64,000 bases of DNA from Flavobacteriaceae bacterium PS02337 (lineage in GTDB: Bacteria; Bacteroidota; Bacteroidia; Flavobacteriales; Flavobacteriaceae): positions 217,158 through 281,157 of the forward strand of contig JASCOE010000008.1 of assembly GCA_029959285.1 (NCBI GenBank), given 5' to 3'. A model generated the notes under the pieces. That model saw only the letters and a program-made list of their open reading frames with translations. It ran no database searches and was not told the origin of the DNA. Made by a program: the position numbers and the translations under genes. Position 1 is the first letter of the stretch, and every line of letters begins with the position of its first letter. Positions 26,042-35,196 of this stretch are shown here, in pieces.

Positions 26042-26992
26042 ATGTCAAAAATTACTTTTGAAGATTATAAAAAAGCTATTAAGGCTAAATATGAAGAGGA
26101 AATAGAAGGTGTATATTCAAATAATTTAAGTTCACCAACAGCAGCGAATCTTAGAAATTTGTGCATCAAAAGATTTACATCAAATAATAGTAAAGATGAC
26201 TTATTTACTTTTGAATCTTTTTTTGATTTTCCATTTGATGGGGATAAGAAAAATTTGTTTGGAGATGATGAACTGAATAAGTTAGAAGCAGTTAAGAGAT
26301 TTTTTTTAGGTAAAACAGAAAAACCAGCAGAAGATACTATTCAGTTAGCTGCAATACTTGTTGACCTTAAGCCAAGACCTTTTAAAGAGTTTAGAAAACA
26401 AATTGATGAAGAGGATGTAGATTTGATAAAGGATTTAAGAAATACTGGTTTTTCAAAAAAAAATATTTCTTCTGATAATGTGAATGAAGAAACGCAAATA
26501 GAAAGTTTTTTCGATTCAGAAATAACCTCGGATGAGGAAGAAGATTCAAAAAGAAATGAAGAAGAAAAAGAAAAAGAAAAAGGAGGAGCAGAAGAAATCA
26601 AAATTGAAAATCCAAAACATCCAATATTAAGATACTTTGCAATAACAGGAATTCTGGCTGGATTATGTTTAATTATTTATTTGGCTCTACCTCAAAAAGA
26701 ATGTATGCAATGGTCTAATGATCATTATGAATTAGTGGATTGTGATGTCAAAATTGAAGGCATCGGAATGGTGAATCAGATAGAACTTTTAGATAAAAGT
26801 CTCTTCAATCTTAAAAAGGTAAATGTTTGTGATACAACAAAATGTTTTGATAAAAATGGAGACGCTGTAATTTGGTACGCAAAAACTGAAAATGGTATCG
26901 ATTTCTTTAATGGTCATGGAAGGCATCCTGAGAACAACAAGGCTTTAAGACCTATAACACAATATATCATTAATAAATATGTCAAAAAATAA
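26042..26992 (+). CDS. Hypothetical single-pass membrane protein
   Basis: 316 residues from the ATG at 26042. The N-terminal 130 residues are a charged helical domain (ITFEDYKKAIKAKYEEEIEG). A very acidic and lysine-rich linker follows (about 160-192). A membrane helix lies near 200-218 (FAITGILAGLCLIIYLALP), and about 95 residues with four cysteines (ECMQW, VDCDV, VCDTTKCF) end the protein outside the cytoplasm. No family was recognised. It is divergent from locus 2 and shares the phased repeat array as its upstream region. An in-frame TTG two codons upstream is a weaker start. Confidence 0.65.
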   Translation: MSKITFEDYKKAIKAKYEEEIEGVYSNNLSSPTAANLRNLCIKRFTSNNSKDDLFTFESFFDFPFDGDKKNLFGDDELNKLEAVKRFFLGKTEKPAEDTIQLAAILVDLKPRPFKEFRKQIDEEDVDLIKDLRNTGFSKKNISSDNVNEETQIESFFDSEITSDEEEDSKRNEEEKEKEKGGAEEIKIENPKHPILRYFAITGILAGLCLIIYLALPQKECMQWSNDHYELVDCDVKIEGIGMVNQIELLDKSLFNLKKVNVCDTTKCFDKNGDAVIWYAKTENGIDFFNGHGRHPENNKALRPITQYIINKYVKK

Positions 26993-27105
26993 AGTTAAAA
27001 TGCGATTTATGTAATAAAAACCTGAAATCATGGAATTTTCTGTAAGATTATACATTTAATTTAGCAGTATTAAAATTAATAAACAAATCAAACAAAAAAT
27101 CTACC

Positions 27106-27519
27106 ATGAAAAGTAAAGCAATATTATTAGGATTATTAAGCATCGGTTTTTTTGCAACATCTTGCAGCAGTGATGATAACAACGGAGAAACAATCGTTCC
27201 AATTCAAGGAAAATACAACCTTAGACAAACAGGATCAATTGTTGGTGGACAAGAAGTATTAATTGATGCAGTAGCAAACCAAGCAGGTTGCCCAGGAGAT
27301 TACTTAGATCTAAGATTGAGTAATGCTGCGGTTTACGGAGATTATAACGGTTCTGAATGTGCCTTAACTGAAACAACTGGAACGTACGTAAGATCTCATA
27401 ACGATTTAACGCTAACTATTAATGGTGTTACTACAACTAGTGATATCATGAATCTTACAAACAAAGAGTTGAAAATAAAAGACAAAGTATCTGGTGCTAT
27501 TACAGTTTACAGTCGATAA
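27106..27519 (+). CDS. Hypothetical lipoprotein (lipocalin-like)
   Basis: 137 residues. The signal peptide ends in ATSCSSDDNN (Cys20 lipidated), a typical Bacteroidota lipoprotein with an SDDNN acidic stretch that can mark surface export. The mature domain is beta-rich with GKYNLRQ at its start and two cysteines (GCPGD, SECAL). It resembles small lipocalin-like domains. Monocistronic, with a strong terminator after it. Confidence 0.7.
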   Translation: MKSKAILLGLLSIGFFATSCSSDDNNGETIVPIQGKYNLRQTGSIVGGQEVLIDAVANQAGCPGDYLDLRLSNAAVYGDYNGSECALTETTGTYVRSHNDLTLTINGVTTTSDIMNLTNKELKIKDKVSGAITVYSR

Positions 27520-27561
27520 GAAAAATTGTTTTGAGATAATTTCAATGTGCTTTGAAATTGA

Positions 27562-27600
27562 AAAACGGAAACACTTTAAAGTAGTTTCCGTTTTTTTATG
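27562..27600. terminator. Bidirectional terminator
   Basis: AAAACGGAAAC at 27562-27572 is exactly complementary to 27584-27594. The loop itself contains ACTTTAAAGT. It serves the lipoprotein gene and the convergent PAS kinase gene. Confidence 0.85.
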
Positions 27601-27618
27601 AATTTTTATAATTGAATT

Positions 27619-30600
27619 TTAGCTGACAGGAATATAGATATCGAAAGTTGCGCCTTCATTTTGTAAACCCGAAGCCGTTATAATTCCGTTATGGTTTTCT
27701 ACAATCTTTTTTACAATTGCTAGTCCAATTCCAGTTCCGTTGTAGCGATCTCTTCCGTGTAAACGCTGAAAAACTTCGAATATTTTTTTGTTGTATTGAG
27801 GTTCAAAACCAATTCCGTTGTCTGAAACTTGAATGTGACAATATTTTTTCGTCGGAATCAATTTTTCATTGTCTAAATCTTCTGCTACAGCAATTTCACT
27901 TTTAATTTTAATTACAACAGGAACATCAGGATTTGAGAATTTTAATGAATTGCTAATTAAATTGTATAATAACTGTTTGAACTGAAACGGAATAATATCA
28001 GCTTTTGATGTTTTTTCTACTTCAATAACAGCATTTTTTTGTTCTAATTCTTCGGTTAAATCCTCTTTTACTTCTTTTATAATTTGAGAAAGATCTGTTT
28101 TAACAAATACTCGTTCTTGAATATTAGTTCTAGAATACGCCAATAAATCGTTAATCAAAGTCTGCATTCGTTGGGCTGCATTTTGCATTCTTCTAAATTT
28201 ATCTTTTCCATTTTCAGATAAACTTTCAGATTCTTTATCCATAATCTGCGAAGCAAAAGTCTGTATTTTTCGAAGCGGTTCCTGTAAATCATGACTAGAA
28301 ATGTAAGCAAACGACTGAAGTTCTTTATTCATTTCTTCCAGTTCGTTATTTTTTTGCTCCAATTCTAAAGCATTCATTTTTAGTGTGTCATCGGCCTTTT
28401 TTCTTTCGGTCAGATCATGTGTAACTTTCGAGAAACCAATAATTTCATCTTGTTTGTTATGAATTGCCGTAATTACCACATTTGCCCAGAAACGAGTTCC
28501 ATCTTTTCGAGCGCGCCAGCCTTCATGAACCACCTTTCCGTTTTCTATTGCGAGTTGCAGAAGTTTTTCAGGAAGTTTGCTTTTCTGATCTTCTTTCGTA
28601 TAAAAAATAGAAAAATATTTTCCGACAATTTCTTCCGCTTTATAACCTTTTATTTTTTCGGCACCAGCATTCCAGTTTTCAATAATTCCGTGAGCGCTGA
28701 GGTATAAAATCGCATATTCCTGAACTTCTTCGACCATTAAATGATAACGTTCTTCACTTTTTCGAAGCGATTCGTTCATCTGAATTAATTCTCTGGTTCT
28801 TGCTGTAACCTGTTGTTCTAGTTCGTGAGTAAAAGCCTTTTCAGTATGAATGTCGGTAAAAGCGCCAACCCATTTTATTATTTGATTATTCAAATCTAAA
28901 ACGGGTTCGCCAATAACGGTATGCCATCTGTAAGTGCCATCTTTACGTCGCATTCTCACGTCGCATCGATACATTTCTCCAGTTGAAAGGGCGTGTTTCC
29001 AGATTTTTACATTTTCATCAAAATCATCAGGATGAATCATCGCTTCCCAAGAACCTTCAAGACCAGGTTCGATTCCGGTATATTCAAACCATTTTCCAGA
29101 AGTAAATAATGAATTTCCTTCGGCGTCTGTTTCCCAAATTAATTGCGGAATACTTTCTGTTAGAGAGCGGAATCTTTTTTCACTTTCTTCAATTTTTTTT
29201 CTGGCTTCGACTTTTTCTGTAACATCAATCAGCGTCATTCTGATTCCAGAAATCGAATTGTCGCTTTCGCGGAGCGGTGCAAATTCAAAATCAACATAAA
29301 ATTGATTGCTCTGATTTTCATTTTCAATAAAAAGTAAAGATTCGGCTTCTGTATAAACTTCGCCAGATTCGTATACTTTTTTTAGCAATTTGCCATATTT
29401 CTGTTTTTGAAGTTCAGGAAATAATTTTAAAAGATTTTTTCCTTCAACTTCATTTTGCTGTTTTTTCCAAATATTATCCAAAAGCACAAAATTGGCCATT
29501 TCGATCACAAAATCATTTCCTCTCAAAATCGCAATCGGAACAGGTGAATAGACGATGAGGTTTCGTAATTTTTTTGCGCTATCTTCAATTTTTTGCTGAT
29601 ACTTTTTCTCTTCGGTAATATCTCTAATTGTTCCAATTAGTTTTTCAGGTTCATTGTTTTCATCATAAAAAACTTTTCCTTTCCCTTCAATCCAATGAAT
29701 CGATTTATCTTTCCAAATTACACGAACTTCATAATTTAAAATACCAGAATTTAATGCATCTTTAAAACCTTGGTTTCTCACATGCATATCGTCGGGGTGA
29801 AGATGTTGCAGCAAATCTTCATGAGTTAAAGAAACTTCTTCGGTATATCCGCCAACAATTTCGAGATATCTTTGCGAATAAATTGGAGCTCTGGTTTTTA
29901 CATTCAATTCCCAAGTTCCTAATTCGCTGGCTTCTACAACAATTTTAAGACGATCTTCATTAAGCTCAATTTTTTTTCTAGCTTCCACTTTATCCGTAAC
30001 TTCAGTTACAGTAACCAAAATTCCAGAAATAGTTCCGTCTTCTTCTTTTAATGGATGATATAGAAAATCGAAATAAAAAATTTCAATTTTCCCATATCGG
30101 TTAATTGGAACAGGAACTTCATATCCATTGAAAGGAATTCCGGTTTTTAAAACACCGTCCAATAAAGCACTGACAGTTTCTTTAACTTCAGGAAGTGAGT
30201 CATAAAGTGGTCTTCCAACAAAACTCTTTTCTTCGCGAGCCACAATTTTTAGATACGCTTCATTTGCCATTTCGACAACATATTCTGGCCCGCCCAGAAT
30301 TGTAATTCCTACTGGAGCTTGTCGAACTGTATCTCGGAAACGTTTGTCACTTTCTTCGATTTTTTGTTTGGCTAAATATAAGTCTGTAATTTCTACGGCT
30401 GTATTCATAACGGCATAAACTTTACCGTTTAAATCGTACAAAGGTGTAAAGCTGTAATTGAAATAGAATGGCTGTAATACATTATCTTTTACAATATCAA
30501 CGCGTGAGTTTCTGGAGTGAAAAGACTTTCCAGTTTCAAATACAGTAGCAACTTGTTCAAAAATAGACTGATTTTGTAATTCTGGCAGGATTTCTCTGTA

Positions 30601-31638
30601 CGTTTTCCCTATTACATCAGAACCTTTTCCCCAAATATTTATAATCGATTCGTTGGCGAGTTCAATGCGCATTTCTTTCCCCACATAAACTGCGATCGGA
30701 AAAGGAGCGTTTTCTACCAATTGTCTTATTTTTTGTTCACTTTCTTCCACTTTAGAACGCGCCAAAACCTGAGCCGTAACTTCGGTCGCAATTGCCGCAA
30801 CGCCAGAAATAGTTCCGTCTGGTTCTCTTAAAGCTTCGTAAACAAAATTGATATACGTATTTTCGGTTTTTCCGTTACGATTTAATTCGACAAAAATCTC
30901 GTCGGTGGCGATTTTTTTTCCGTCGACATAAATGTTTTGAAGAATTTCACTAAGACCGTGTTTTTTTAATTCTGGCAAAACCTTAAAAATCGGCTGATTG
31001 ATGATGTCTTCGGCTTTTGTGTTCCAAAGTTGCATCATTTGCTCATTGGCAATTTCAACAATATGATTTTCACCTCTAAAAATACACATGGCTACAGGAG
31101 CCTGCATAATATTATTGATAAATCGAGCATTACTTTCTTGCAATGCATCGGCAACAATTTTCTTATCTGTGGTTTCAATAACAGTAACTAAAATACCGCC
31201 AACCGAACCGTCTTCTATTTTTATGGGACTATATGAAAAATCAAAATAGCAATCTTCTACATAGCCATTGCGATGCAGCGGAACTTTAAAATCAGGAAAA
31301 CTAACTGCTTTTCCTTTCATTACGTCGGCGAACATCGGACCAATTTGATCCCAGATTTCGGAAAAAGTATTTTTAGAACTTCCGCCCAAAGCTTCAGGAT
31401 GTTTTGAAGCACCTAAAATTGGACGAAAAGCGTCATTGTACAATTGCGTGTAACTGTTTCCCCAAGCAATATACATGGCAAATGGGTTGCCAAGCATCAT
31501 TGCAGTCATGGTTTTAAGGCTTTGAGGCCATTTGTCAGGATCGCCTAAAGATGTTTTGCTCCATTCTTTGGAACGAATTAAGCTGCCCATTTCTCCTCCT
31601 TCGGACAGAAAATAATGTTCCTTTTTATTTCGGTTCAT
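27619..31638 (-). CDS. Multi-PAS hybrid-type sensor histidine kinase (eight PAS domains)
   Basis: 1339 residues. I count eight PAS-type domains, several with the repeated pattern APV-I-G--VVE-AN, each followed by a PAC-like stretch (DGTISGILVTVTEVTD). The C-terminus holds HisKA (FAYISSHDLQEPLRKIQTFAS, His near residue 1115) and HATPase (NLISNSLKFSN, DNGIGF, GTGIGLAIVKKI). No membrane helix is visible, so it is cytosolic and probably senses internal redox, light or ligand cues. The CheY-like gene ends 11 bases upstream, so they are co-transcribed. Confidence 0.9.
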   Translation of the reverse strand: MNRNKKEHYFLSEGGEMGSLIRSKEWSKTSLGDPDKWPQSLKTMTAMMLGNPFAMYIAWGNSYTQLYNDAFRPILGASKHPEALGGSSKNTFSEIWDQIGPMFADVMKGKAVSFPDFKVPLHRNGYVEDCYFDFSYSPIKIEDGSVGGILVTVIETTDKKIVADALQESNARFINNIMQAPVAMCIFRGENHIVEIANEQMMQLWNTKAEDIINQPIFKVLPELKKHGLSEILQNIYVDGKKIATDEIFVELNRNGKTENTYINFVYEALREPDGTISGVAAIATEVTAQVLARSKVEESEQKIRQLVENAPFPIAVYVGKEMRIELANESIINIWGKGSDVIGKTYREILPELQNQSIFEQVATVFETGKSFHSRNSRVDIVKDNVLQPFYFNYSFTPLYDLNGKVYAVMNTAVEITDLYLAKQKIEESDKRFRDTVRQAPVGITILGGPEYVVEMANEAYLKIVAREEKSFVGRPLYDSLPEVKETVSALLDGVLKTGIPFNGYEVPVPINRYGKIEIFYFDFLYHPLKEEDGTISGILVTVTEVTDKVEARKKIELNEDRLKIVVEASELGTWELNVKTRAPIYSQRYLEIVGGYTEEVSLTHEDLLQHLHPDDMHVRNQGFKDALNSGILNYEVRVIWKDKSIHWIEGKGKVFYDENNEPEKLIGTIRDITEEKKYQQKIEDSAKKLRNLIVYSPVPIAILRGNDFVIEMANFVLLDNIWKKQQNEVEGKNLLKLFPELQKQKYGKLLKKVYESGEVYTEAESLLFIENENQSNQFYVDFEFAPLRESDNSISGIRMTLIDVTEKVEARKKIEESEKRFRSLTESIPQLIWETDAEGNSLFTSGKWFEYTGIEPGLEGSWEAMIHPDDFDENVKIWKHALSTGEMYRCDVRMRRKDGTYRWHTVIGEPVLDLNNQIIKWVGAFTDIHTEKAFTHELEQQVTARTRELIQMNESLRKSEERYHLMVEEVQEYAILYLSAHGIIENWNAGAEKIKGYKAEEIVGKYFSIFYTKEDQKSKLPEKLLQLAIENGKVVHEGWRARKDGTRFWANVVITAIHNKQDEIIGFSKVTHDLTERKKADDTLKMNALELEQKNNELEEMNKELQSFAYISSHDLQEPLRKIQTFASQIMDKESESLSENGKDKFRRMQNAAQRMQTLINDLLAYSRTNIQERVFVKTDLSQIIKEVKEDLTEELEQKNAVIEVEKTSKADIIPFQFKQLLYNLISNSLKFSNPDVPVVIKIKSEIAVAEDLDNEKLIPTKKYCHIQVSDNGIGFEPQYNKKIFEVFQRLHGRDRYNGTGIGLAIVKKIVENHNGIITASGLQNEGATFDIYIPVS

Positions 31639-31649
31639 CCAAAGAAGAT

Positions 31650-32099
31650 TTAGGGTTGCAGTATGAAATTTGCTCTTTCGGGCTGTTTGAAATTATTTTC
31701 GGATGCTATTGTCAGTGCTTTTTCGATAACTGTTTTTAGTTTAGAAAATTCTCCAGGCTTACGAATGTAGTAAGACGCGCCTTTTTGATATAGATTGTTA
31801 ACAATTTCGCTATCTAACGAAGTCGAAAAAATAATAATAGGAAGGCCTTTCAACCTTTCATTTTCTTTAATTTCAGTTAAACATTCTATACCGTTTTTAC
31901 GAGGCATATTCAAATCAAGAAAAATGACATCAGGAAAATTTTTCAGTTCGTTATTTTCTAAGAAATTCATTAATTGTACTCCATCATGCACCGTCAAAAG
32001 ATCAGCTTTAATTGTCGTTTCGCCTAGGGCTTCCCTAAAGAAATCGCAATCATCCTCGTCATCATCTGCCAATAAAAGATTGTAGTGCTTTGTAATCAT
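31650..32099 (-). CDS. CheY-like response regulator (Rcp1 type)
   Basis: 149 residues forming a single receiver domain. The acidic cluster DDDEDDCDFF is at the start, the phospho-acceptor Asp in VIFLDLNMPRKNG, Thr/Ser in IIFSTS and Lys in IRKPGEF. No output domain. Such Rcp1-like proteins relay phosphate from PAS-rich kinases. It is the first gene of the pair with the multi-PAS kinase. A likely Shine-Dalgarno (AGGAG on the minus strand, complement of about 32104-32108) precedes the ATG. Confidence 0.88.
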   Translation of the reverse strand: MITKHYNLLLADDDEDDCDFFREALGETTIKADLLTVHDGVQLMNFLENNELKNFPDVIFLDLNMPRKNGIECLTEIKENERLKGLPIIIFSTSLDSEIVNNLYQKGASYYIRKPGEFSKLKTVIEKALTIASENNFKQPERANFILQP

Positions 32100-32481
32100 T
32101 TTTAGTCTCCTAAAATTATCTGTTAGTATATTTGATAAATTTAACTTTTTTATACAAAATTTCTGTTTTTTTTAGAAAGAATGTTTTTTCTTATTTCCGT
32201 AAAAAATTAAAGTAGGGAAGTTTTTTTACATTTAGGAAACAATTTTATTTTACATTTTACGTTTTTATACTAACAAAGAATTTGCTTTTTGTACTTCATT
32301 ACGTTTTAAAAATTATTCTTCTTTTTTAGAGAAATAATACTTAAAACCCTTTAAAAATCTCACTTTTCAATTACTGTTTTTTCAATTTTTGTGTATACCG
32401 TATCCACAAAGTGTGAAATAATTATACACTATTTTTTGAACTCTTTTTTCTAAATGCCTCTACAACAGCTTAGAACTGTAT
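32100..32481. other. Intergenic region upstream of the sigma-54 promoter
   Basis: Long AT-rich gap between divergent genes, without a credible coding frame. It holds GTGTATA (32391-32397) and its complement TATACAC (32423-32429), 53-91 bases before the sigma-54 match. That is a suitable place for an enhancer-binding activator site. Confidence 0.45.
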
Positions 32482-32497
32482 TGGCACGCCGCTTGCA
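32482..32497 (+). promoter_or_regulatory. Sigma-54 (RpoN) promoter
   Basis: TGGCACG at 32482-32488, four bases, then TTGCA at 32493-32497. This matches the full sigma-54 consensus TGGCACG-N4-TTGCW, with GG and GC exactly ten bases apart. Transcription would start near 32508, giving a leader of about 125 bases before the glycosyltransferase ATG. Confidence 0.75.
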
Positions 32498-32632
32498 AAT
32501 TGTGTTTATGTCAAAATCTTTGATGTGTCTGTTTTTTTAATTGTTTCTCCCCATACGAGTTTCAAATTAAGTAGAAAAAAAAAGATTTTACTAAAAGCCA
32601 AATTAAAAGAAATTAAAAAAAGGAGTATAAGC

Positions 32633-34078
32633 ATGGAAAGCGAAACAATTATCTCAAAACAATTTTACTCGAACAACAGTTCGATTATCACAGAAAAAGC
32701 ACTAACAGGTTCTATTTTCGGAACTAAAGAAAAAACACAAAAAATACACGTTGAAAGACCTAAAAGTTCAATCGGATTAGCAGTTATTATTGCTACTTTC
32801 TTATTGATGATTGCTGGTGTTTGTTCGGTATTTTTATTACAAGATGATTTCGAACAATTTCATTTCGAAAGAATAGCCTCAACTTGGGGATTACCATTTC
32901 TAATCATTACAACACTTTTGTTCCTTTATCAAACAGGAGTTTTCTTGTACAGCTCTTATTTGTATTTAAAATATAAACCAATTGAATCTGTATCAGACGA
33001 ATTATTGCCAACTTGTACGATTATTGTTCCTGCTTATAATGAAGGAAAACTAGTTTGGGACACTTTATTAAGTCTTGCAGACAGCGACTATCCTGCAGAA
33101 AAATTACAACTTTTGGCTATTGACGATGGAAGTAAAGATGATACTTGGTATTGGATGCAAGAAGCAAAAGCAAAATTGGGAGATCGCGTAACGATTTTTC
33201 AACAACCTAAAAATCAAGGAAAACGTCAAGCTTTATACAGAGGATTTAAATTAGGAACTGGAGAAATCTTTGTAACGGTAGATAGCGATTCTATTGTGAA
33301 AAAAGATACTTTAAGAAACTTAGTTAGTCCGTTTGTGGTAAATGAAAAATGTGGTGCAGTTGCAGGAAACGTTCAGGTTTTAAACAACAAATCGGCTATT
33401 TTACCAAAAATGCTAAATGTAAGTTTTGTAATGAGTTTCGAATTTCAACGTTCTGTAGAAAGCCAATTGGGTTCTGTATTATGTACGCCTGGAGCTTTGG
33501 CGGCTTACAAAAGAGATGCAGTTTTCAACTGTCTTCCAGAATGGATTAACCAAACTTTTATGGGTGAACCGTCTGACATTGGAGAAGATCGTGCTTTAAC
33601 AAATATGATTTTAAAACAAGGTTTTGAAGTTAGATTTCAAAGAAATGCAGTCGTTTTGACAAACGTTCCTGAAGAATATAAAGGATTATACAAAATGTTC
33701 ATTAGATGGGCGAGAAGTAATGTTCGCGAAAACTTAATGATGGCAAAATATGTGTTCACCGATTTTAGAAAAGAGTCAAAATTTGGTGCAAGAATGTTGT
33801 TCTTAAACCAATTCTTTAAAATCGCAATGACGTATCCATTTATCTTATTTATGTTCTACTTTATTGCTGTTCACCCAATATTATTTTTAAGTTCAACATT
33901 TTTAGGAATCTTAATTTTCTCAAGTTTTTCTATGATCTTTTATGCAAAAAGATACAACTTATCTGAGTCATTCTGGGCTTATTCTTATAGTGTTTTCTAC
34001 ACTTTCAGTTTATTCTGGATTGCACCTTATGCGATAGCGACAGCTAACAAAAAAGGATGGTTGACAAGAGGATTATAA
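32633..34078 (+). CDS. Processive GT2 family glycosyltransferase (membrane)
   Basis: 481 residues from the ATG at 32633, which has a clear AGGAG site at 32621-32625. Two membrane helices (SIGLAVIIATFLLM, FLIITTLLFLYQTGVF) precede a GT-A domain with IIVPAYNEG, DDGSKDD, the VDSDS metal site, GEDRALT and IRWARSN, the equivalents of the D,D,D,QxxRW motifs of cellulose and hyaluronan synthases. Several helices follow. It should build and export a polysaccharide from nucleotide sugars. The product is unknown. It is a single gene under a sigma-54 promoter. Confidence 0.87.
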   Translation: MESETIISKQFYSNNSSIITEKALTGSIFGTKEKTQKIHVERPKSSIGLAVIIATFLLMIAGVCSVFLLQDDFEQFHFERIASTWGLPFLIITTLLFLYQTGVFLYSSYLYLKYKPIESVSDELLPTCTIIVPAYNEGKLVWDTLLSLADSDYPAEKLQLLAIDDGSKDDTWYWMQEAKAKLGDRVTIFQQPKNQGKRQALYRGFKLGTGEIFVTVDSDSIVKKDTLRNLVSPFVVNEKCGAVAGNVQVLNNKSAILPKMLNVSFVMSFEFQRSVESQLGSVLCTPGALAAYKRDAVFNCLPEWINQTFMGEPSDIGEDRALTNMILKQGFEVRFQRNAVVLTNVPEEYKGLYKMFIRWARSNVRENLMMAKYVFTDFRKESKFGARMLFLNQFFKIAMTYPFILFMFYFIAVHPILFLSSTFLGILIFSSFSMIFYAKRYNLSESFWAYSYSVFYTFSLFWIAPYAIATANKKGWLTRGL

Positions 34079-34123
34079 AATTTGTACACTATTCATTCTA
34101 TTATATAAAACTCCGTAAAGAAA

Positions 34124-34153
34124 AACCCGTTGCATTTGCAACGGGTTTTTTGA
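34124..34153 (+). terminator. Rho-independent terminator after GT2 gene
   Basis: AACCCGTTGC at 34124-34133 is exactly complementary to GCAACGGGTT at 34137-34146, followed by T residues. Confidence 0.88.
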
Positions 34154-34165
34154 TTTATAATAATT

Positions 34166-34341
34166 CATTCCGTAGGAATGTTTGGTCGGTAGAAAAAAGT
34201 ATTGTTTCAGCATTGTGTCCTGTAGGGACACTTGTTTTTTATATAACGTACCTTATTCACATTAATCAAACGTTCCTACGGAACGTACTCACGCGTAAAT
34301 TCAATTTTTTTTTCTACCGACGAGATATTCCTACGGAATAT
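34166..34341. repeat. MITE-like palindromic repeat element, copy 1
   Basis: About 176 bases made of four short palindromes, CATTCCGTAGGAATG (34166-34180), TGTCCTGTAGGGACA (34216-34230), CGTTCCTACGGAACG (34271-34285) and one at 34325-34341, with end-inverted GGTCGGTAGAAAAAA/TTTTTTTCTACCGACG. A second copy is at 36199-36374. It codes for no protein. Its right end includes the stop codon of the AAA ATPase gene. Confidence 0.75.
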
Positions 34342-35038
34342 TTTCAATAGAAGCGATAATTTGTTTTTTCATTGAAGTATGAATATAATCCAAAGCTTCG
34401 GCGTATGAAATCGCATAACGTCTTTCGATATTTTGAAATTGTTTTGGAAATTCACTTAAAATTTTATCGTAGTAAATATCCAAGTTACTTTCAGAAGGCA
34501 TTTCGTATTTCAAACGAAGCTGAAATCTTCTCAGCAAAGCGCTATCAATTATTTCATAATGATTTGTCGCGCAGATTACTAAACTATCAGTTGGGAAATA
34601 ATCAAAAAGCTGAATAATTGTATTCACCAAACGTCTCATTTCGCCAACATCTTTATCGTCGCTGTCGCGGCTTTTTCCAATTTGATCAAATTCATCTAAA
34701 AATAAAACCGCTCTTTCGCGAATCGCTTTGTCAAAAACTGCTTTTAAATTTTTAGAAGTTTCACCAATTCTAGCGTCAATAACAGTGCTGAGGTTTACAA
34801 TGATAATTTTTTTCTTTAAAGTATTCGCAATCGCTTTTGCCGTAGTCGTTTTACCGCAGCCCGAACTTCCGTGCAATAAAATTTTATTATCAACTTTTAG
34901 ATTGTACTTTTTTAATTCCTCTATATATTGATGTTCTTTGATAATCTGAAGCAAAGAGGCTTTATTTTCTTCACTAAAAAACAAATCGTCTAAAGCAATT
35001 TTTTCAGTATCAATTACGGTAAGATCATTCAGGTTCAT
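34331..35038 (-). CDS. Small AAA family ATPase
   Basis: 235 residues. Walker A is GSSGCGKTTT (near residue 57), Walker B is VLFLDEFD, sensor 1 is CATNHYE and an arginine finger lies in LLRRFQL. It resembles the single AAA domain of spastin/FtsH-like proteins but has no membrane or protease part. The stop codon lies within repeat copy 1: the codons for the last residues (ENIP) come from the element, so its insertion probably changed the C-terminus. It is divergent from the GH43 gene. Substrate unknown. Confidence 0.8.
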   Translation of the reverse strand: MNLNDLTVIDTEKIALDDLFFSEENKASLLQIIKEHQYIEELKKYNLKVDNKILLHGSSGCGKTTTAKAIANTLKKKIIIVNLSTVIDARIGETSKNLKAVFDKAIRERAVLFLDEFDQIGKSRDSDDKDVGEMRRLVNTIIQLFDYFPTDSLVICATNHYEIIDSALLRRFQLRLKYEMPSESNLDIYYDKILSEFPKQFQNIERRYAISYAEALDYIHTSMKKQIIASIENIP

Positions 35039-35196
35039 CTGCGTTTTATTTGCTGCAAAATTAAGTTTTATTCTGCAATGTTTTCATCAGAGATATCATC
35101 ATTAAAAATAAACATAAAGTATATTTTACGAAAAGTTTGAAACTCAAATTCAATACATTAAAATGTTTTATTACTTTTAAAATAAAAAAATAAACT

